A stretch of 64,000 bases of DNA from Pomphorhynchus laevis (lineage: Eukaryota > Acanthocephala > Palaeacanthocephala > Echinorhynchida > Pomphorhynchidae): assembly GCA_012934845.2 (NCBI GenBank), contig WNNJ02002510.1, forward strand, positions 182,346 through 246,345, in the 5' to 3' direction. The position numbers and the translations under genes were made by a program. A model generated the notes under the pieces. That model saw nothing but the letters and a program-made list of their open reading frames with translations. It was not told the DNA's origin and did no database searches. Below, piece after piece: positions 51,201 to 63,600 of this stretch (the first letter of the stretch is position 1; each line of letters begins with the position of its first letter).

Positions 51201-54200
51201 GGAAAACGTGCTTAGGAGATTCGGTAATGTCAAAGATATGAATAGTTTTCCAAATATGGAGAACTATATATAAAAATACAAATCAATGTTATTTGATGTT
51301 TCAATTTGATAACGAGTCGTAATTTAGACCGTAAGTTAGGGCAGATAGAAACGCTAAGCGATAAAAGAGAGTGCCTTCGAGACCATTTCAAAACCAGAAG
51401 TGTTTATTGCTGTTTGGATTAGACAGCACCAGATTATATCAGCACGGTTGATAAAATATAAACATGGTTTCAAAACATATAAGTTTTGCCTATATCATTA
51501 AGGTATAAACATTTTTAATACAAATGATCTTAAAATCTAAAACAACTTCTAAGAGAGAATTGTAGTCTACTCAGTCATATTACAGACATTAATCTCGTTC
51601 GATAAACACTCACATTTCCAGTCTGACTATGATTTTGTTTTTATGAATTAATTGGCAAAAACAAAGCCAAGTTAGTGATAGAGCCAAACAATTCATAATC
51701 AACGAGGATGAGCAGTGCGCAAATCGTATGATATAACTAATAATTCTTATTTGAATGTTGTGTCTGATTCTACTATTAACAACTCTATTATTCTCGAATT
51801 AGCTATTGACTATCAATCACATTTTACAGTTATCACTAAGCAGTTAGCGTAAAATTTAATCACATTTTACTAAGCAGTTAGCGTAAAAGTTCATAGCTAA
51901 ATGACAAAATAAGTTTGAAGTACTGACAGATCGGTACTCAATCACGTTCGAATACTATACTTTTAGTTAGAATTTACTTTAATCGGTACATGCACTTGTA
52001 ATTGACCATTACAAGTTATTTTATAAAAATAAGGGCGCAAATAAATCAAAATTTAGATAATAACTTAATAACATAACTCAATAATATCGTGTTAATAATA
52101 ATTATGTTATTAATATCTTAATAACATAACATTAACTCTTATTTAAAGACAAATATCTAGTTTTCGCTTTGTAGAATTTATATTTTGCTCTCAGATTGCA
52201 AGCAGTTTAATATTAATTTATAATTATTTATTACTAAACCATGTGTCGAGAATGTGGGGATGGAGGAGTTAGTTGAATATGATAAAGGAGAGAGCGCGGC
52301 GGACGTCGAGGGGGAGCTTTTTCCAGGCGAGTGGGGCGGCGACGAGAAAGGATCGGAGACCGTAGTTGTTAGAGTAATTGGGAACTTGGAGAAAGAGGGA
52401 ATTACGGGAACGCAGCGATGTAGAGTGGGGCGAGTATCGTCTAAGAAAGAAAGGATGATGAACGATGGGGAGCCGACAGTGATGAGACGGAAATTTACGA
52501 GAGGAAGGAGGAGTTGGATACGGATGTAGAGGTGGGCTAGGAGAGTTGGGCACGATATGTGGATATATGGTCGAAGCTACAGAGACGTATGAGCACTCGA
52601 ACGGTTGAGTTGATGATTTATTGTAGGGGTAGGATGATGGAATTTGGAGAATTGGCGAAAAGGCTAAGGCAGTAATTGATTTTAGGGAAAGAAGCGATCA
52701 AAGAAGATAAATACATGAATGGAAGTCGATAAGGGGGAGGATACGGCGGATGTCTCGGAGAATTAAGTTTGACGAGCGGACCTTGTTACGGGTGAATGGT
52801 TTAAGGGAAAGGTGATCATCGAAATGGAATCCTAAGAAAGTGATATTGTGGACTTTGGGGATGCGGCAAAATATACAGTTGGAAAATATATGATAGTATT
52901 TTGGACTCGTATGGGTTTAGAATGATATGAAGATGGGAGAGACGTTTGTAGATAGAAGAAAGACAGTTGAAGGCAGAAATGGCGATATCGTGTATGCGAT
53001 GGGCGGGTGCATAAGCATAGATGCGGATGTTATTGGTGTATTGCATGACGTTAAAGGAGTAATGTTTGATAAACGGAGCGAGATCGCTAAGCAGAAGGGA
53101 GAAAAGGAGGGGACCTACGACTGAACCTTGTTGGACCACTCAGAAAAATGGATGGGAGGGGTGGATGATGAATTCGAATAGACTTGAAAAGAACGGTTGA
53201 ATAGATATGAGGTAAACCATTCTATGAAGGTGTAAGAAAAGCCGTAATCATAACGAAGGCGAGAAAGGAGGATGGAGTGGTCGACGAGGTCGAAGGCGGA
53301 GGAGAGGTCATGGGAGATGAGCACACTATATATTGCCTTATTACGAGAAATGAATTGGTCGTTGTAAACTTTCATGCACGCGGTCTCTGTTGAGTGATTA
53401 TAGCGGAGAGCGGATTGAAAAGGAGTGTACATATTGGATGAAGAGAGATAAACGTTGATCTTTATCAATATATGGCGTTTTTATAGCTTAGAAAGAGTAG
53501 GAAAGAGTGAAATGAAGCGATTGCTAGAAGTAAGTGAGGGGACGAGCGATAGTTTCTTAAAGAAAGACGAACGATGCTGGATTTCAGTGTTAAGGGAATA
53601 TACGACTGCGGCTTGGCGAGTTAAATAAGGGAGCGAGGAAGGGGGATATCAATGCGCATATGAATTTAAGTATGGCGTAGGTAAGAAATCATCAGATTAG
53701 GTTTTGTTTGGCAAGGGCGTGAGGACAGATGATAATTCGTTAGGTGAGACAAGGAGAAGATAAAAGAGTTAGGAGGATGAGGCGAGGGGCGAATAAAATT
53801 GAGATGAAGACGGGGTTGTGAGAGAGCAACGTGGATAATTTGGTCTGAATAAATGACGAATAATCATGGGGATTGATGTTGTAAGACGAACATGAGCGAG
53901 AAAGGATTCAATTAAAAGTATGCCAGAGTGACTTACAGTTGAATAAAGTGATAATTGTTTGCTGCCAGAAGGAGTTGCATTTGTTACGTAGTAGGTGGAG
54001 ATGAGACCGTCGAAGATCAAGATAGGAATCACGGAGAAACGGAGTGAGCGAGCGGATATCACGTCTGAGAGAGCTGTGATAGACTCGAAAAGCATAAAGT
54101 AGTCGACGCTTTGAGAGTAGGCATTGGATGTCAAACCATGGGGACGGTGCGAGCGACAATGAGGGTTATTCTTGAAAGGCAAGAGAATATCGAGAGTGGA

Positions 54201-57200
54201 TGTGAGTTCAGAGTCGAAAATAAAGGCAAGATCACGAGGAGAGGAAGATGCTATTGTGGGAGAAGATATAGACGATTTGAGTACAGCAGAGCGGAGAAGG
54301 GGGAAGTCAAGATTTCTTCATGGGCGACTTAGGATGGTAGATGTGTGAAGCGGGGAGTTGTTTGAAGTGCGATTAAGGATTTCGAGAAAGTGATCGGATA
54401 GACCAGGATCAGAGATGGACAGTGAGGTGTAGGCAGCAAAACGATTAAGGGCAGCGATGATGTCGAGTGCCCCGCCAAGTATATATGAGGGGGCAGTGGA
54501 GATGAGTTTGTAATTGTAGTTGGATAGAATGTTGATGATCCGGATGGAATTGAAGAGGGGTGGTTTAGGCGGATTTTGAAGTCGCTAAGAACGAGTGAAG
54601 GTATTGAGGACAATTAACAGTCAGACAGAAAGTCAGCGAGTTCTGTAAAATAGAAGGAGACAGGATCTGATGAACTAGGACGGTACACAATGGCGAGATC
54701 TTAAGCGATCGGGCTAGAATAACGACAAATGAGCAATTCAAAAGAGCAAGGGCTGAAAGGGGAGTGATTTTGCGAAGAGACGAGATGTGATGGAAGAATA
54801 CGACAATGCCGCCATGATTAGAGAATTTAGAAGGGGGTGAGCTTAGGGGCTTGCGGATTCGACTAGTGAGCACCCGGTATAGTTCAAACAGCGAATAGAG
54901 AGGTCGTCGGTATCGAAGTGCCAGGATTCAGTGAAGCAGTAGATATCGATTGATTAGTAGATTGAGGATGATATTGGATTATAATTTATTTATTGGTCCT
55001 CTAAGGATTCCAGGCAGCGGTAATACTTTCTTTGTATCTTATTTATATATAATCCTTAAGTATAATTTTTAAAATTAACATTTGAGTTTTGAAAACAACA
55101 TTATTACTGTATTAATAAGTATTTATTTAGAAATAAATAAATACTTATTAAATACTTATTTAGAATGTGTTGAGAAAGCATATTTTAACGTTAAAAATAT
55201 TGTATAAAATATTATAAAATATTATATTCGTATTTACATCTTATTTGATCGATGCATGCTCAACAGGCATGTTGGTATTGTTTCGTCATCTACAGCAGTG
55301 CAATGGTACACCCGGACTCATTAGAAGGCTGCGTATCGCAGTAATTTCCTTTTAAATAATATTCGCATTCTCAAATTCAAACCTAGGTTCTTTCGATCGG
55401 TTTGTCTCTACGCCTTACCGACTAGACTAACCACACAGTACAGATTAAAATTCTTCAATATATGAAACTTTCAATGTAATGAATTTCTGAAACGTATTGT
55501 CCAAGATGCATTCAATGCATTATTTTTTATATTTAACACTGATGTGATCATGAGATCATATAATCGATGTTGGTGATACTTCGATGGATTCTTTTGTTTA
55601 TTTTGTCAATTTTACTAGATCACACAATACCAATAGTATTGATCACTAATAATATTGCTAATAATATTGCCACTATTGATTACCAATAATATTGATTACT
55701 TTTGATCACATTAGTGCTTAAATATAAATAAAGAATGCTTTCAATGCATCTCGGAAAATGGGGTTTCATTCATTACATTGAGGTTTCATATATCGAAGAA
55801 TTTCAACCTGTACTGGATGGTTAGTCTAGTCGTTAAGGTGTAGACCACTGATCAAAAGAACCTAGGTTCGAATCTATAAGTGCAAATAGTGTTCAAAAGG
55901 AAACTACAGCGGTGCACAGCCTTTTGATATGTCCGGGAGTACCATTACACTGCAGTAGCGGACGAAATAATACCAATATGTCAGGCTAAAGTCTAGCATG
56001 TTGTGAGTCGAGATATATGGAGTTGGAAGTAATGAAGTAACGATACTGTCACAGTTTCTGTGACATCGAATAAATCAAATAAATAATATCGATAATACTA
56101 ATAACGCTAAAGCTTCGAAAACAATTTTTTTATTATTTTTATTATAAAAAATTTTAAATTATTTTTAGACAAAACGAGCAAAAATTCAAATTTATAATCC
56201 ACCATTCAAATATTACTATGATAAAAACAATTATTGGAATATATTCTTGAATTTTTGTTTGAAATGCATTGAAGTTCAAAATTTCTAAAAATTAATTAGT
56301 TACATTGTTGCCTAAAATTCTTTATTTCTATCTATGATTGATAACTTAATGTAATTTCTGAAAACAGAAATTTAATTTCTGGAAACAATTTACCTTGTTT
56401 ATGCCTACACGAAAGAACTACATTTAAAGTTTCTAACATAACATATTTCCTATCATTTCTACGCACAAGAAAATGACTGCGAGCTTTTATTTTTTGTTCA
56501 AGTAAAAGAGCCTATATTTGCAGGCAATAAAAATTTCCAGAAGATCCAAAAATTAGTGGTCAAATTATTATTAATAGATTGAAACGATTACCGATCACAC
56601 TTCTATAATAGTGACGGTAAGAAAATAATTTTATTTTCTATTTATAAAATGCGAATTAAGTGCTTTTTTAGCATCTTGTCTGAACTATGACTTATAATTT
56701 TGTCTGCATTTTATAATTTTTTTAACCTCACATTTTTCCAAATCGACGATGCAATATGATACTTAAAGCAAAACATTTTGTCTACTCAATAAATGTTTTT
56801 TTTAAATCAAGATTTATAAATCCCTTTAAGTTAAAGCATAAAATACATGTCTCGACTCAAAATGAATATTTAGCAACAAGTTTTACTTCAACAAATTTTG
56901 GCTTTTGCAAAACATTAACTTACACTCATAAGTATAAGTATGTTGTTTTGAAATATACCACAATAATTGCAAGAAGGTTGTTTTTAATCGTTACATGTTG
57001 ACATATTTCGTTGATATATTCAAATGTTTTTAAAAGATCAGTTAATTTCGACGTTTACTTTAATTGCTACTTTCTGACGCCTTCAAAAATATCAGATAAT
57101 GACACGCATATGTGATGATTACAACTCGACAAAGTCAAGTTGCAAGTCTGTCAAATGTAATAATTAATGTGTTACCTGTACTACTTTAAAGAAATGCGTT

Positions 57201-59432
57201 GTAAATGGGTAGTTGTCATATAGGAAATGCAGTGTAATAGAGATATATTCATCATCTGACCAGTTATCTAGTGATGCTTATTGAACAATAACAAACATCT
57301 ATTATCTAGTGTTTAATTTGATTTTCATTTTAAAATCATTAAGATTTTGTAAACGACAACTTAGCCGAAGTCAGACAACGAAGGAGTTCTAGAAGGTTAT
57401 CGTTAGTGGATGCGAGCCAACATTTTACCGAACAAGACAATAAAGGTAAGATAAAAGTCATCACATATTTTACAGCATTATTAATCAATACAGGCATTTC
57501 TAATTTAACAGATCAAGTGAGGTCAGAAACGACTTCAGGTATATATTTAAAAAATAATAAACGATTTTCACAGATTTTTGTTTAAGGCACTGATGTAGCA
57601 TTCGAAGAAAAACATCTAACTGTGAAATTGCCACGAACTTTGATTGCTCCTAATCGTGGGTTTTTTATTCGCCTTCTTGAGTGGATTTTAGACGATGGCC
57701 CAAATCACAGGTAATTTTATTATGCGATTTGTAATTAATTGACGGTCGTGTATTTTAATATTTTAATTTATGTTATTTAATTTGGTTGAATAATATTTTA
57801 ACGATTTTATCCTATTAATGACTTGTAGACTGATTGTTTCGGCGTAGCATGTCTCAAGTCACATATTAGTCTTATCTTGTAGTTTTATGATTGAAGTGAC
57901 CTGTCGATAATAAAATCATCTGACGAATCATTTGTTAGTAAGATGAATCATCAAACTAATCATTTTTTAGTACCATACAATCAGCACGCGACTCAAGTTT
58001 TAATCTTGCTGTCATGAACCTTAATTTTTAATTATTACTAATCATAATATTAACTAATATCAATAAAATATTGATAAATATTAATATTAATAAAATATTA
58101 TTTTTATGAAAAACAGGATTTATATAATCACACCATTTGATTACGGAAGGGTAATATATTTTCATTGTATATTTGTTTGACATTCGGACTGATATGTGTG
58201 GCAATCAAACGTCCAAGATAACGTAGATTCATAAGCTACGGTTTGCTTTATTTGACATACCGACTGCAGCAAAAGATAATTTTGTGGTAACCAAATGTTC
58301 AAGATACTGTATATTCACAAGCTACAGTTTGTAAATAGTTTGTTCAGTATGTGACTTATCATTTTGTTTGGTCAATTGTTAGGAAAAGGAAATAAAACGT
58401 GCTTTCAAAATACTTTGATTTATTTTTCTTAATCTGTTTTTATACAACGGCTTGTCATTTTACCGAATTTCCTGAAACACTTCATGTATGAGGTCATTAA
58501 TCCTTCAGAATACTTTGTGTGAACATATCAGCGTAACAATTAATCAATGACTAATTTATTTTGAACAATTTCGAACAACCGAAACTTTAAAAGGCTTCGT
58601 CGAGTTGTTCCTTGTAACTTATGAAGATGTAATTTAACTGTCACTTTTGCGTTTTGCAAATGTGACAAAACGCATCTAATCAATGCTTGTCATGATTACT
58701 AAGGAAATTTCTATTTTTTACATTTATCAACAAAGTTGTTTCAACAGAATTATTGTGTTTTGTTTTGAATAAATTTGTTGCGTCAAATTGCTATTATAGA
58801 GACATGTTAAAACACACCGAATTTATCAGCACTACAGCCGAAACAGGCGTTGTAAATATGAAAAAAGCTCGGAAATGAAAAAAAAAACTTTTGTTTGTAT
58901 AAAATGAAGATGCTTTATTCGTGTAGGGTAAAAATTCTAGAAATCAAATTTTTGAAAATAACAAAAGGGCCATAAAGGTAGTTTAAATTCACTTAATAAA
59001 GGTAGTTTAATAGTTTACCTTTAAATTCACTTAAATTATCAATTGTATTTTGGATGTAGCAAACTGCTATATTTTGGATATAGTAGTTATTTCAATGTTA
59101 TTTTTTTCTAAAAACTTTGTTATCAAACTCATTGTGTCTTTCTTTATATTTTAAACTTTAATAAAGTTTAAACTTTACTTTATCGTTTTATAGATATGCC
59201 TTAATTTGTTCAAATTGCATTTGTCATAATGGAATGGCATTTAAAGAGGAGGTTCATCGTCTCTGTAAGCTACAATATTAAATCTTATATGGAACTTTTT
59301 GTGTTTTAATAATAGCTTACAAATGCGCATTTTGCGGACATTTGAATAAAATGTCGTTGTCTACGAATGGTAATTCTTTTTCGTTTGTTAGTTGTTAAAA
59401 TTTTTTGTTTAGAAAAAGAAACTACAGATTAA
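48261..59432 (+). CDS. LNPK: Lunapark, ER three-way-junction protein, 12 exons, 282 aa
   Basis: Lunapark is an ER membrane protein that stabilises tubule three-way junctions; its cytosolic zinc finger supports dimerisation. Exons: 48261-48299, 48355-48402, 48453-48658, 48738-48796, 49065-49105, 49177-49255, 57365-57445, 57512-57538, 57587-57710, 59194-59264, 59316-59369, 59413-59432; total 849 nt including TAA. Phases match at every junction. Residues 1-29 (MGGIRFSTYLKRS, then ERLEDIEK) match the family start; coiled-coil 30-50; membrane helices about 52-74 and 84-110; coiled-coil with ISLEELKKKK and ESYRTAKDLLSRY; EVRQRRSSRR; then ILDDGPNHRYALICSNCICH (zinc Cys240/243) and CAFCGHLN (Cys262/265). 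Human LNPK has about 428 residues; here the acidic C-terminal tail is almost absent. Gly2-Gly3 are kept, but residue 6 is Phe, so myristoylation is unclear. Introns are 43-79 nt except 268, 1483 and 8109. Confidence 0.92.
49629..49832. repeat. Exact 102-bp tandem duplication
   Basis: Bases 49629-49730 and 49731-49832 are identical over essentially their whole length, starting ATGAATTTCGTTTTGTTTTT. A 102-bp period keeps a 76-codon frame open (MNFVLFLYRSACRIIYHLQF repeated), but the sequence lies in an intron and is not recognised as protein. Identity implies a very recent event. Confidence 0.92.
50935..51050 (+). repeat. Foldback MITE family F3, one arm
   Basis: The right arm only is present: AATTTTCTGAAGATGCTAAC, AGGTTAGCAAAATAAAATTT and CAGCTCCAATAATTATTTAT then CAATAATGGATCATAACCAG. 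The left arm is missing and the stem is shortened. Confidence 0.75.
51112..51182. repeat. Hairpin in Lunapark intron 6
   Basis: TTTCGGCTAAGCGTTGTT and AATAACGCTTAGCTGAAA form complementary arms around a spacer that contains CAAGCAAGC. The motif AACGCTAAGCGATAAA recurs at 51350. It is probably a small foldback remnant. Confidence 0.6.
52240..54985 (-). mobile_element. LINE family B, long antisense copy in Lunapark intron 6
   Basis: This is the most complete family B copy. On the minus strand from 54985 it holds endonuclease (about 54870-54330, including PLSSPPSKFSNHGGIVVFFH and SLVLSDFKIRLNHPSS), a linker (54182-53769), RT entry and palm (about 53470-52816, with STETACMKVYNDQFISRNKA, SSAFDLVDHSILLSRLRYDY and QGSVVGPLLFSLLLSDLAPF) and the C-terminal block (52553-52269, VPNYSNNYGLRSFLVAAPLA). 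The usual YADD reads YTNN. Several frame changes and stops break ORF2, and the tail is missing (sequence diverges at about 52240). The element is G/C-richer than its surroundings and rich in Ser and Pro codons. Confidence 0.88.
54986..55045 (-). mobile_element. LINE family D 3' end
   Basis: The minus-strand sequence ATTACCGCTGCCTGGAATCC then TTAGAGGACCAATAAATAAA matches the 3' end of family D at 30404-30445. It sits directly upstream (in minus orientation) of the family B copy. Confidence 0.75.
55255..55441 (-). mobile_element. tRNA-derived SINE, minus copy
   Basis: The minus strand reads GTGGTTAGTCTAGTCGGTAA then GGCGTAGA (A-box-like) and AACCTAGGTTTGAATTT (B-box-like), followed by the SINE body with GTACCATTGCACTGC and GACGAAACAATACCAACATG. 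The spacing of about 40-45 bases between boxes fits a tRNA-type Pol III promoter. It faces a plus copy 370 bp away. Confidence 0.8.
55445..55808. repeat. Inverted flanks and spacer of the SINE pair
   Basis: Outside the tRNA-like heads the inverted repeat continues inward: AAATTCTTCAATATATGAAA (55450-55469) mirrors TTTCATATATCGAAGAATTT (about 55785-55804), and GATGTGATC mirrors GATCACATTAG. The centre holds short repeats of ACCAATAATATTGAT. Confidence 0.7.
55809..56092 (+). mobile_element. tRNA-derived SINE, plus copy
   Basis: The head is TGGTTAGTCTAGTCGTTAAG then GTGTAGACCACTG (A box) and CCTAGGTTCGAATC (B box, 55861-55874). The body continues with GTACCATTACACTGCAGTAG, GACGAAATAATACCAATATG and GATACTGTCACAGTTTCTGT, ending near ATAAATCAAATAAATAAT. 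It is inverted relative to the 55255-55441 copy, with matching flanks such as TTTCATATATCGAAGAATTT. Confidence 0.85.
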
Positions 59433-60606
59433 ATGAAAACTGACTTGAACGATTGCTATTTTTATAGATTCTGTTTATATTTTTGATTCTGACTACAAGA
59501 ATTTGTATTACGATTCTTGATTTGAAATTTTGGTATTTCAAAATATAAAGTTATTTAGTCCTTTTGCTGACAATAATTAAAATATTTTAATTAAATAAAT
59601 ATTTTATTTTTAAAAATAAAAATATTGTCGGGTTGATTTAATAATTTTTATTTATATAAATTTATATTTAGTAAAATTTATATAATTTGTTATTTACAAA
59701 ATTTATAATTATATAAAATTATATTATAATTATAAAATAAAATAAATAATTATAAAATTATATTATAATTATTGTTATACTTTATAATTTTTATAAATTA
59801 ATTAGTGGTAATTATATTATATAATAATATTGAATTGCATTTTGAGCCGCTGTTTGCTCATATTCAGAATGTACAAAAGTTATAATTATCAACAATTAAC
59901 TTAATTTTTAAAAAATAAATTGGAGTATAAAAATAAGAAGAAATTAATTAATTTTATTGAAATAATTCAATAAAATAAATTAATAAATTAATTTAATAAA
60001 ATAAAATAAATTAATTCAATAAAATAAATAAATGTTCTATATTTTGACGATATCAAAATATATCAAAATTTACATCAAAACATCCATAAAGTCTCAAAGT
60101 AAAAACCAAATTTGTAAATAAAATTTAATTTTTATGAAATAAATTATAATTATAAGTCTAAGATTTTAATAAATATAGAAAATATGTTCAATTCAAAATC
60201 TATATTCTATTATTTTTACCTTTTTATAGTAATGACTGCGTAATTAGATGCGTGCCTTGTAAATAATTTGTGTGTTATTTTTAAGAATTCTCTACTCGGC
60301 GAGGATAAACCAAATTTATTAATTTGAATTTTCAAAGGTTATTACAATTTACCTGCTTGTAGTTTAAAAAGTTTTAAATGAAAAATATTCACACATTCCT
60401 GAAGAAATAGTATTTTTTAATCACCCAAGTAAAATATTTCAAATTACTTTATCAAAATTATTTTGGATTTTGTTGTCATATCGTCGACAACTTTAATTTT
60501 TAGTAGAATAGATACCTTGTTATGTTTTCTAAACGTTTATTTCTCTTTAGTAATGAATGATATTTCATAACCTCTTAAATTTTAGATTTAACTTTTAAAT
60601 TTGTAG
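59433..60606. other. Spacer between Lunapark and Slingshot genes
   Basis: This is very AT-rich (59590-60010 is nearly only A and T). No gene is seen. Lunapark's poly(A) signal may be AATATA near 59540, but no exact AATAAA is close. Confidence 0.55.
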
Positions 60607-60646
60607 ATGTCTTTTTTATAAAATCGCTGCTGCAAAGGAAAGATCG

Positions 60647-60661
60647 ATGAACCTTAATTAG
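60647..60661 (+). promoter_or_regulatory. Short upstream ORF before Slingshot
   Basis: ATG AAC CTT AAT TAG ends two bases before the Slingshot ATG. A second five-codon upstream ORF (ATG TCT TTT TTA TAA) lies at 60607-60621. If both are in the mature 5' leader they could limit initiation at the main start; the transcript start is unknown. Confidence 0.35.
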
Positions 60662-60663
60662 AA

Positions 60664-63600
60664 ATGGCTCTTATAACTGTTCAAAGATCATCATCAAATT
60701 CTAGTGCTTTAAATAGTGTAAGTCAATTGACATGCTTATTTTTTTCTAAATAAATTTATACATAATTGTTTAAATTTTATCGCAAACAAATTAGTCATTT
60801 ATGACTAATTCATCATTTTAGTGACTCATTAGCCTTATTATCCATTTTATGACAAAAATTATTTACAAATATTATTTATAATTATTTACAATATTGTTGA
60901 TTCATGTAAATCACTATATTAATTCATCTTTTGCCGATACTTACGTTTGCAATTTCGAATTATGCAATATTTATTATGCATTATTTATTATTATTCGTTA
61001 TTTATTATGCTTATTAAAACGTTACTCATTAAAACTTTATTCATTAAATATTTTATGAAATTCTGTTCTAAGAATAAAAAGACAATATAAAAATTGCAAG
61101 CATTTTTTTAAAATTATTCCTCAAACAATTTGATTAGTCAGTTAACTTATCAAATCAGACAAATTTCTAAATCAAAAATTTAATTAAAAAGGGCTCATCC
61201 GAGATGTCTTGGAGTTATTACGCTACTCTTTTTAGTTAAGTGATTAAATTTTTAAATTTAAATGATTTAAACAAATTGTGATAAATACTATTAAACAATA
61301 GTAAATAATATTTAATTATCTTTTTATCGATCAAAATATAATTTTAAATTACATTTATTACATTTTGTTTTATTATATTAAAATCAAGATTTTTGTAAAT
61401 GCTTAATAAGTTAACATTATTATAATTTAATTAAAGTATTTAAATAATTTCATTTATCTCATTTTAAGAATAATCTTTAACCATCAAATTTTATGTTAAC
61501 AAATTTTTTAAAAATTGTGAAAATGATTGTTGCCCCGCATTGATGTGCCCCGCACATCAATGCGGGGCACATTTCCCACATCACGGGGAAAACATTTTTA
61601 TTTCGATAGCAAGAGGTATCGAAATATAGAATTGTTTTATCAAATAAAGGATAAGTTCTGCTTCTTTGTTCCTGTGATAATTATATATTCGAAATGGAAG
61701 AAGATTATGCGTTTAGTATTTATTATATAATTATTTAATTAAATAATTATTATTGAAATAATAATTTACATTTTTTAATCGTATTTAAAAAGATTTTATT
61801 TTATTCTAGGAGGATAGACTCGATTTGTCAAAGTCATATCATATTGTAAAGAGGTGCGTCCTTTTTAATTTTGTTAAATTTAAGACATGAAAACACTAAA
61901 TCAGTATCGAAAATCTAAGTAAATAATTGTAAATGTTATATAAATATAAATACCGATAAAATTTTGTTCATTTTGGCGAACAATATATAATTTAAAATTC
62001 TATTATAATAGAAATATTTTTAATCACAACTTATTTGGTTAAATATGATATATTTTTGACTAAATCTAAATCATCAAAATTCAAATTATTTAATGCAAAC
62101 CAAATAAATTTAGTTATGAAACCAACTTTTGAAGTTCATTCCATTTTAATTTATTAATTTAGTTTAATATTCCATTCGCTGTGAATTATTAAACAAATTA
62201 CGAAATAATTACCTGATATTTTATTATTTAAAATTATCAAATATTATCTAACATTAATTATAGCTAATTATTTTTGAGATCAAAATAGTTAATTGTTTTT
62301 GAGATGCAGTCGATCAAACAATCGTTAACATTTTGTAAATTACTTTCAAATTTTGTAAATTTGCCATATTTGACTGGAAAACTTATATTTTTAATAAAAA
62401 TACTGGGTTTGTTAATTCAAATATAACACAAGTATTTGTTTACCAAATCCTGAATTTAATAAACTGAATGTTTTGAGTTCTTGAATTTTCGAATGCATCA
62501 GCATTCATGAAATTTTCTGTCTTTATAGCTTTTTATTTTACTTGACAGTGCAGAATAAAAGTCTAAACAAACACCCATAATCGATTTTCCATTTTATTTT
62601 GTTAATGAATGCATATTTGAAAATTAATTGATGATTTGTTTAATTAAAATCATCTATTTTATTATGTCCTATCTGATTTTTTATTGTGTCAATTATTACG
62701 TTACAATCTTAGCGATTTAAAAATCTAAATTTTTACAAAATACATTTTTAACCACCTGCAACGTGAATCAACGTTACCATTAGGTGTCTCTGAAATTGAT
62801 TGTATCGAATTTATGCTAAATATTAGTTGATTTTGCCTGCATTTAATTTATTTAGTATAACCGAAAGCTTCTTTGTTGTGAAAGGAGCAGCTCTTATTTT
62901 ACACAAAAATGAATGTCGCACATCAAGATATCTCCCAGAAACCGTACGTAAGTTGATTTCTAATATACTGCTTTATATTTAAAGTTCATTTTCTGACTGC
63001 TAGATGATATTCGACAACATTTGCATGCCATATTTGGAATTGTTCGTCCACAGGATCGTCTCACGCTAGTATTTAAAAAACGACTTTGCATGCAAAAAAC
63101 GTATTTGTTTTAGGCTATACGCGTTGAAACTAATACTTGCTATGATCATGAACATGTGCGTTATATTGCTTTGCTTTCGACCATTGATCGCTTTGATATC
63201 GAAGAATATTGCTTAATTGGAGTCGATATTATTGACAATGTAGTCACAGTTGGATTAGTTATGCCGATTTTCTCCGATCTTTTGATGAAACTCGATGGCA
63301 ACGGGTATTTATTGTTATTATTGGCGCAAATGCCAGCAATTTCTTAATATTGTCTGTTAAAATAGCGGTTTGAAGCTCTATTCAAATGACAAGCAGTATA
63401 CGGTTCGTCCGGTAACTGTGCAAGCATTATGGTTAGCATAAGGCACTGACATTGAACAACGACAATTGTTTCTTTGAAAGGTCTGTATTTCAGGCACTTA
63501 ATAAAGCTTCGAAACAGTCTCGAATGTTCAATTTCTTTCCCGGTGGAATATCTCACACATGGATTGAAATATATAGGGCAGAGAGCGTACAATCGAATTA

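Larger units (their letters stand above)
49256..57364 (+). other. Lunapark intron 6 (8.1 kb)
   Basis: The intron begins GTATTAAATG and ends GACAACTTAG, joining EM and EVRQRR through a phase-1 junction that makes an Ala codon. It contains a 102-bp exact tandem duplication, half of a foldback MITE, a 2.7-kb antisense LINE, a LINE D 3' end and an inverted SINE pair. The rest (49.9-50.9, 51.2-52.2 and 56.1-57.36 kb) is AT-rich with no recognised exon. Confidence 0.85.

Noticed and set aside
52254-52529. 91-codon plus-strand frame rich in Glu, Gly and Arg
   Set aside because: It is the complement of the LINE B C-terminal coding block on the minus strand; the same shadow appears at 30535-30726.
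55819-55880. Possible functional tRNA gene at the A/B-box sequence
   Set aside because: The sequence does not fold into a full cloverleaf with an acceptor stem and is followed by a shared SINE body; a SINE is the better explanation.
56511-56620. Possible additional Lunapark exon reading EDPKISGQIIINRL after TTTCCAG
   Set aside because: The exon 6 to exon 7 junction is already in phase and restores family sequence; the candidate has no in-frame donor and only three residues resemble the family.
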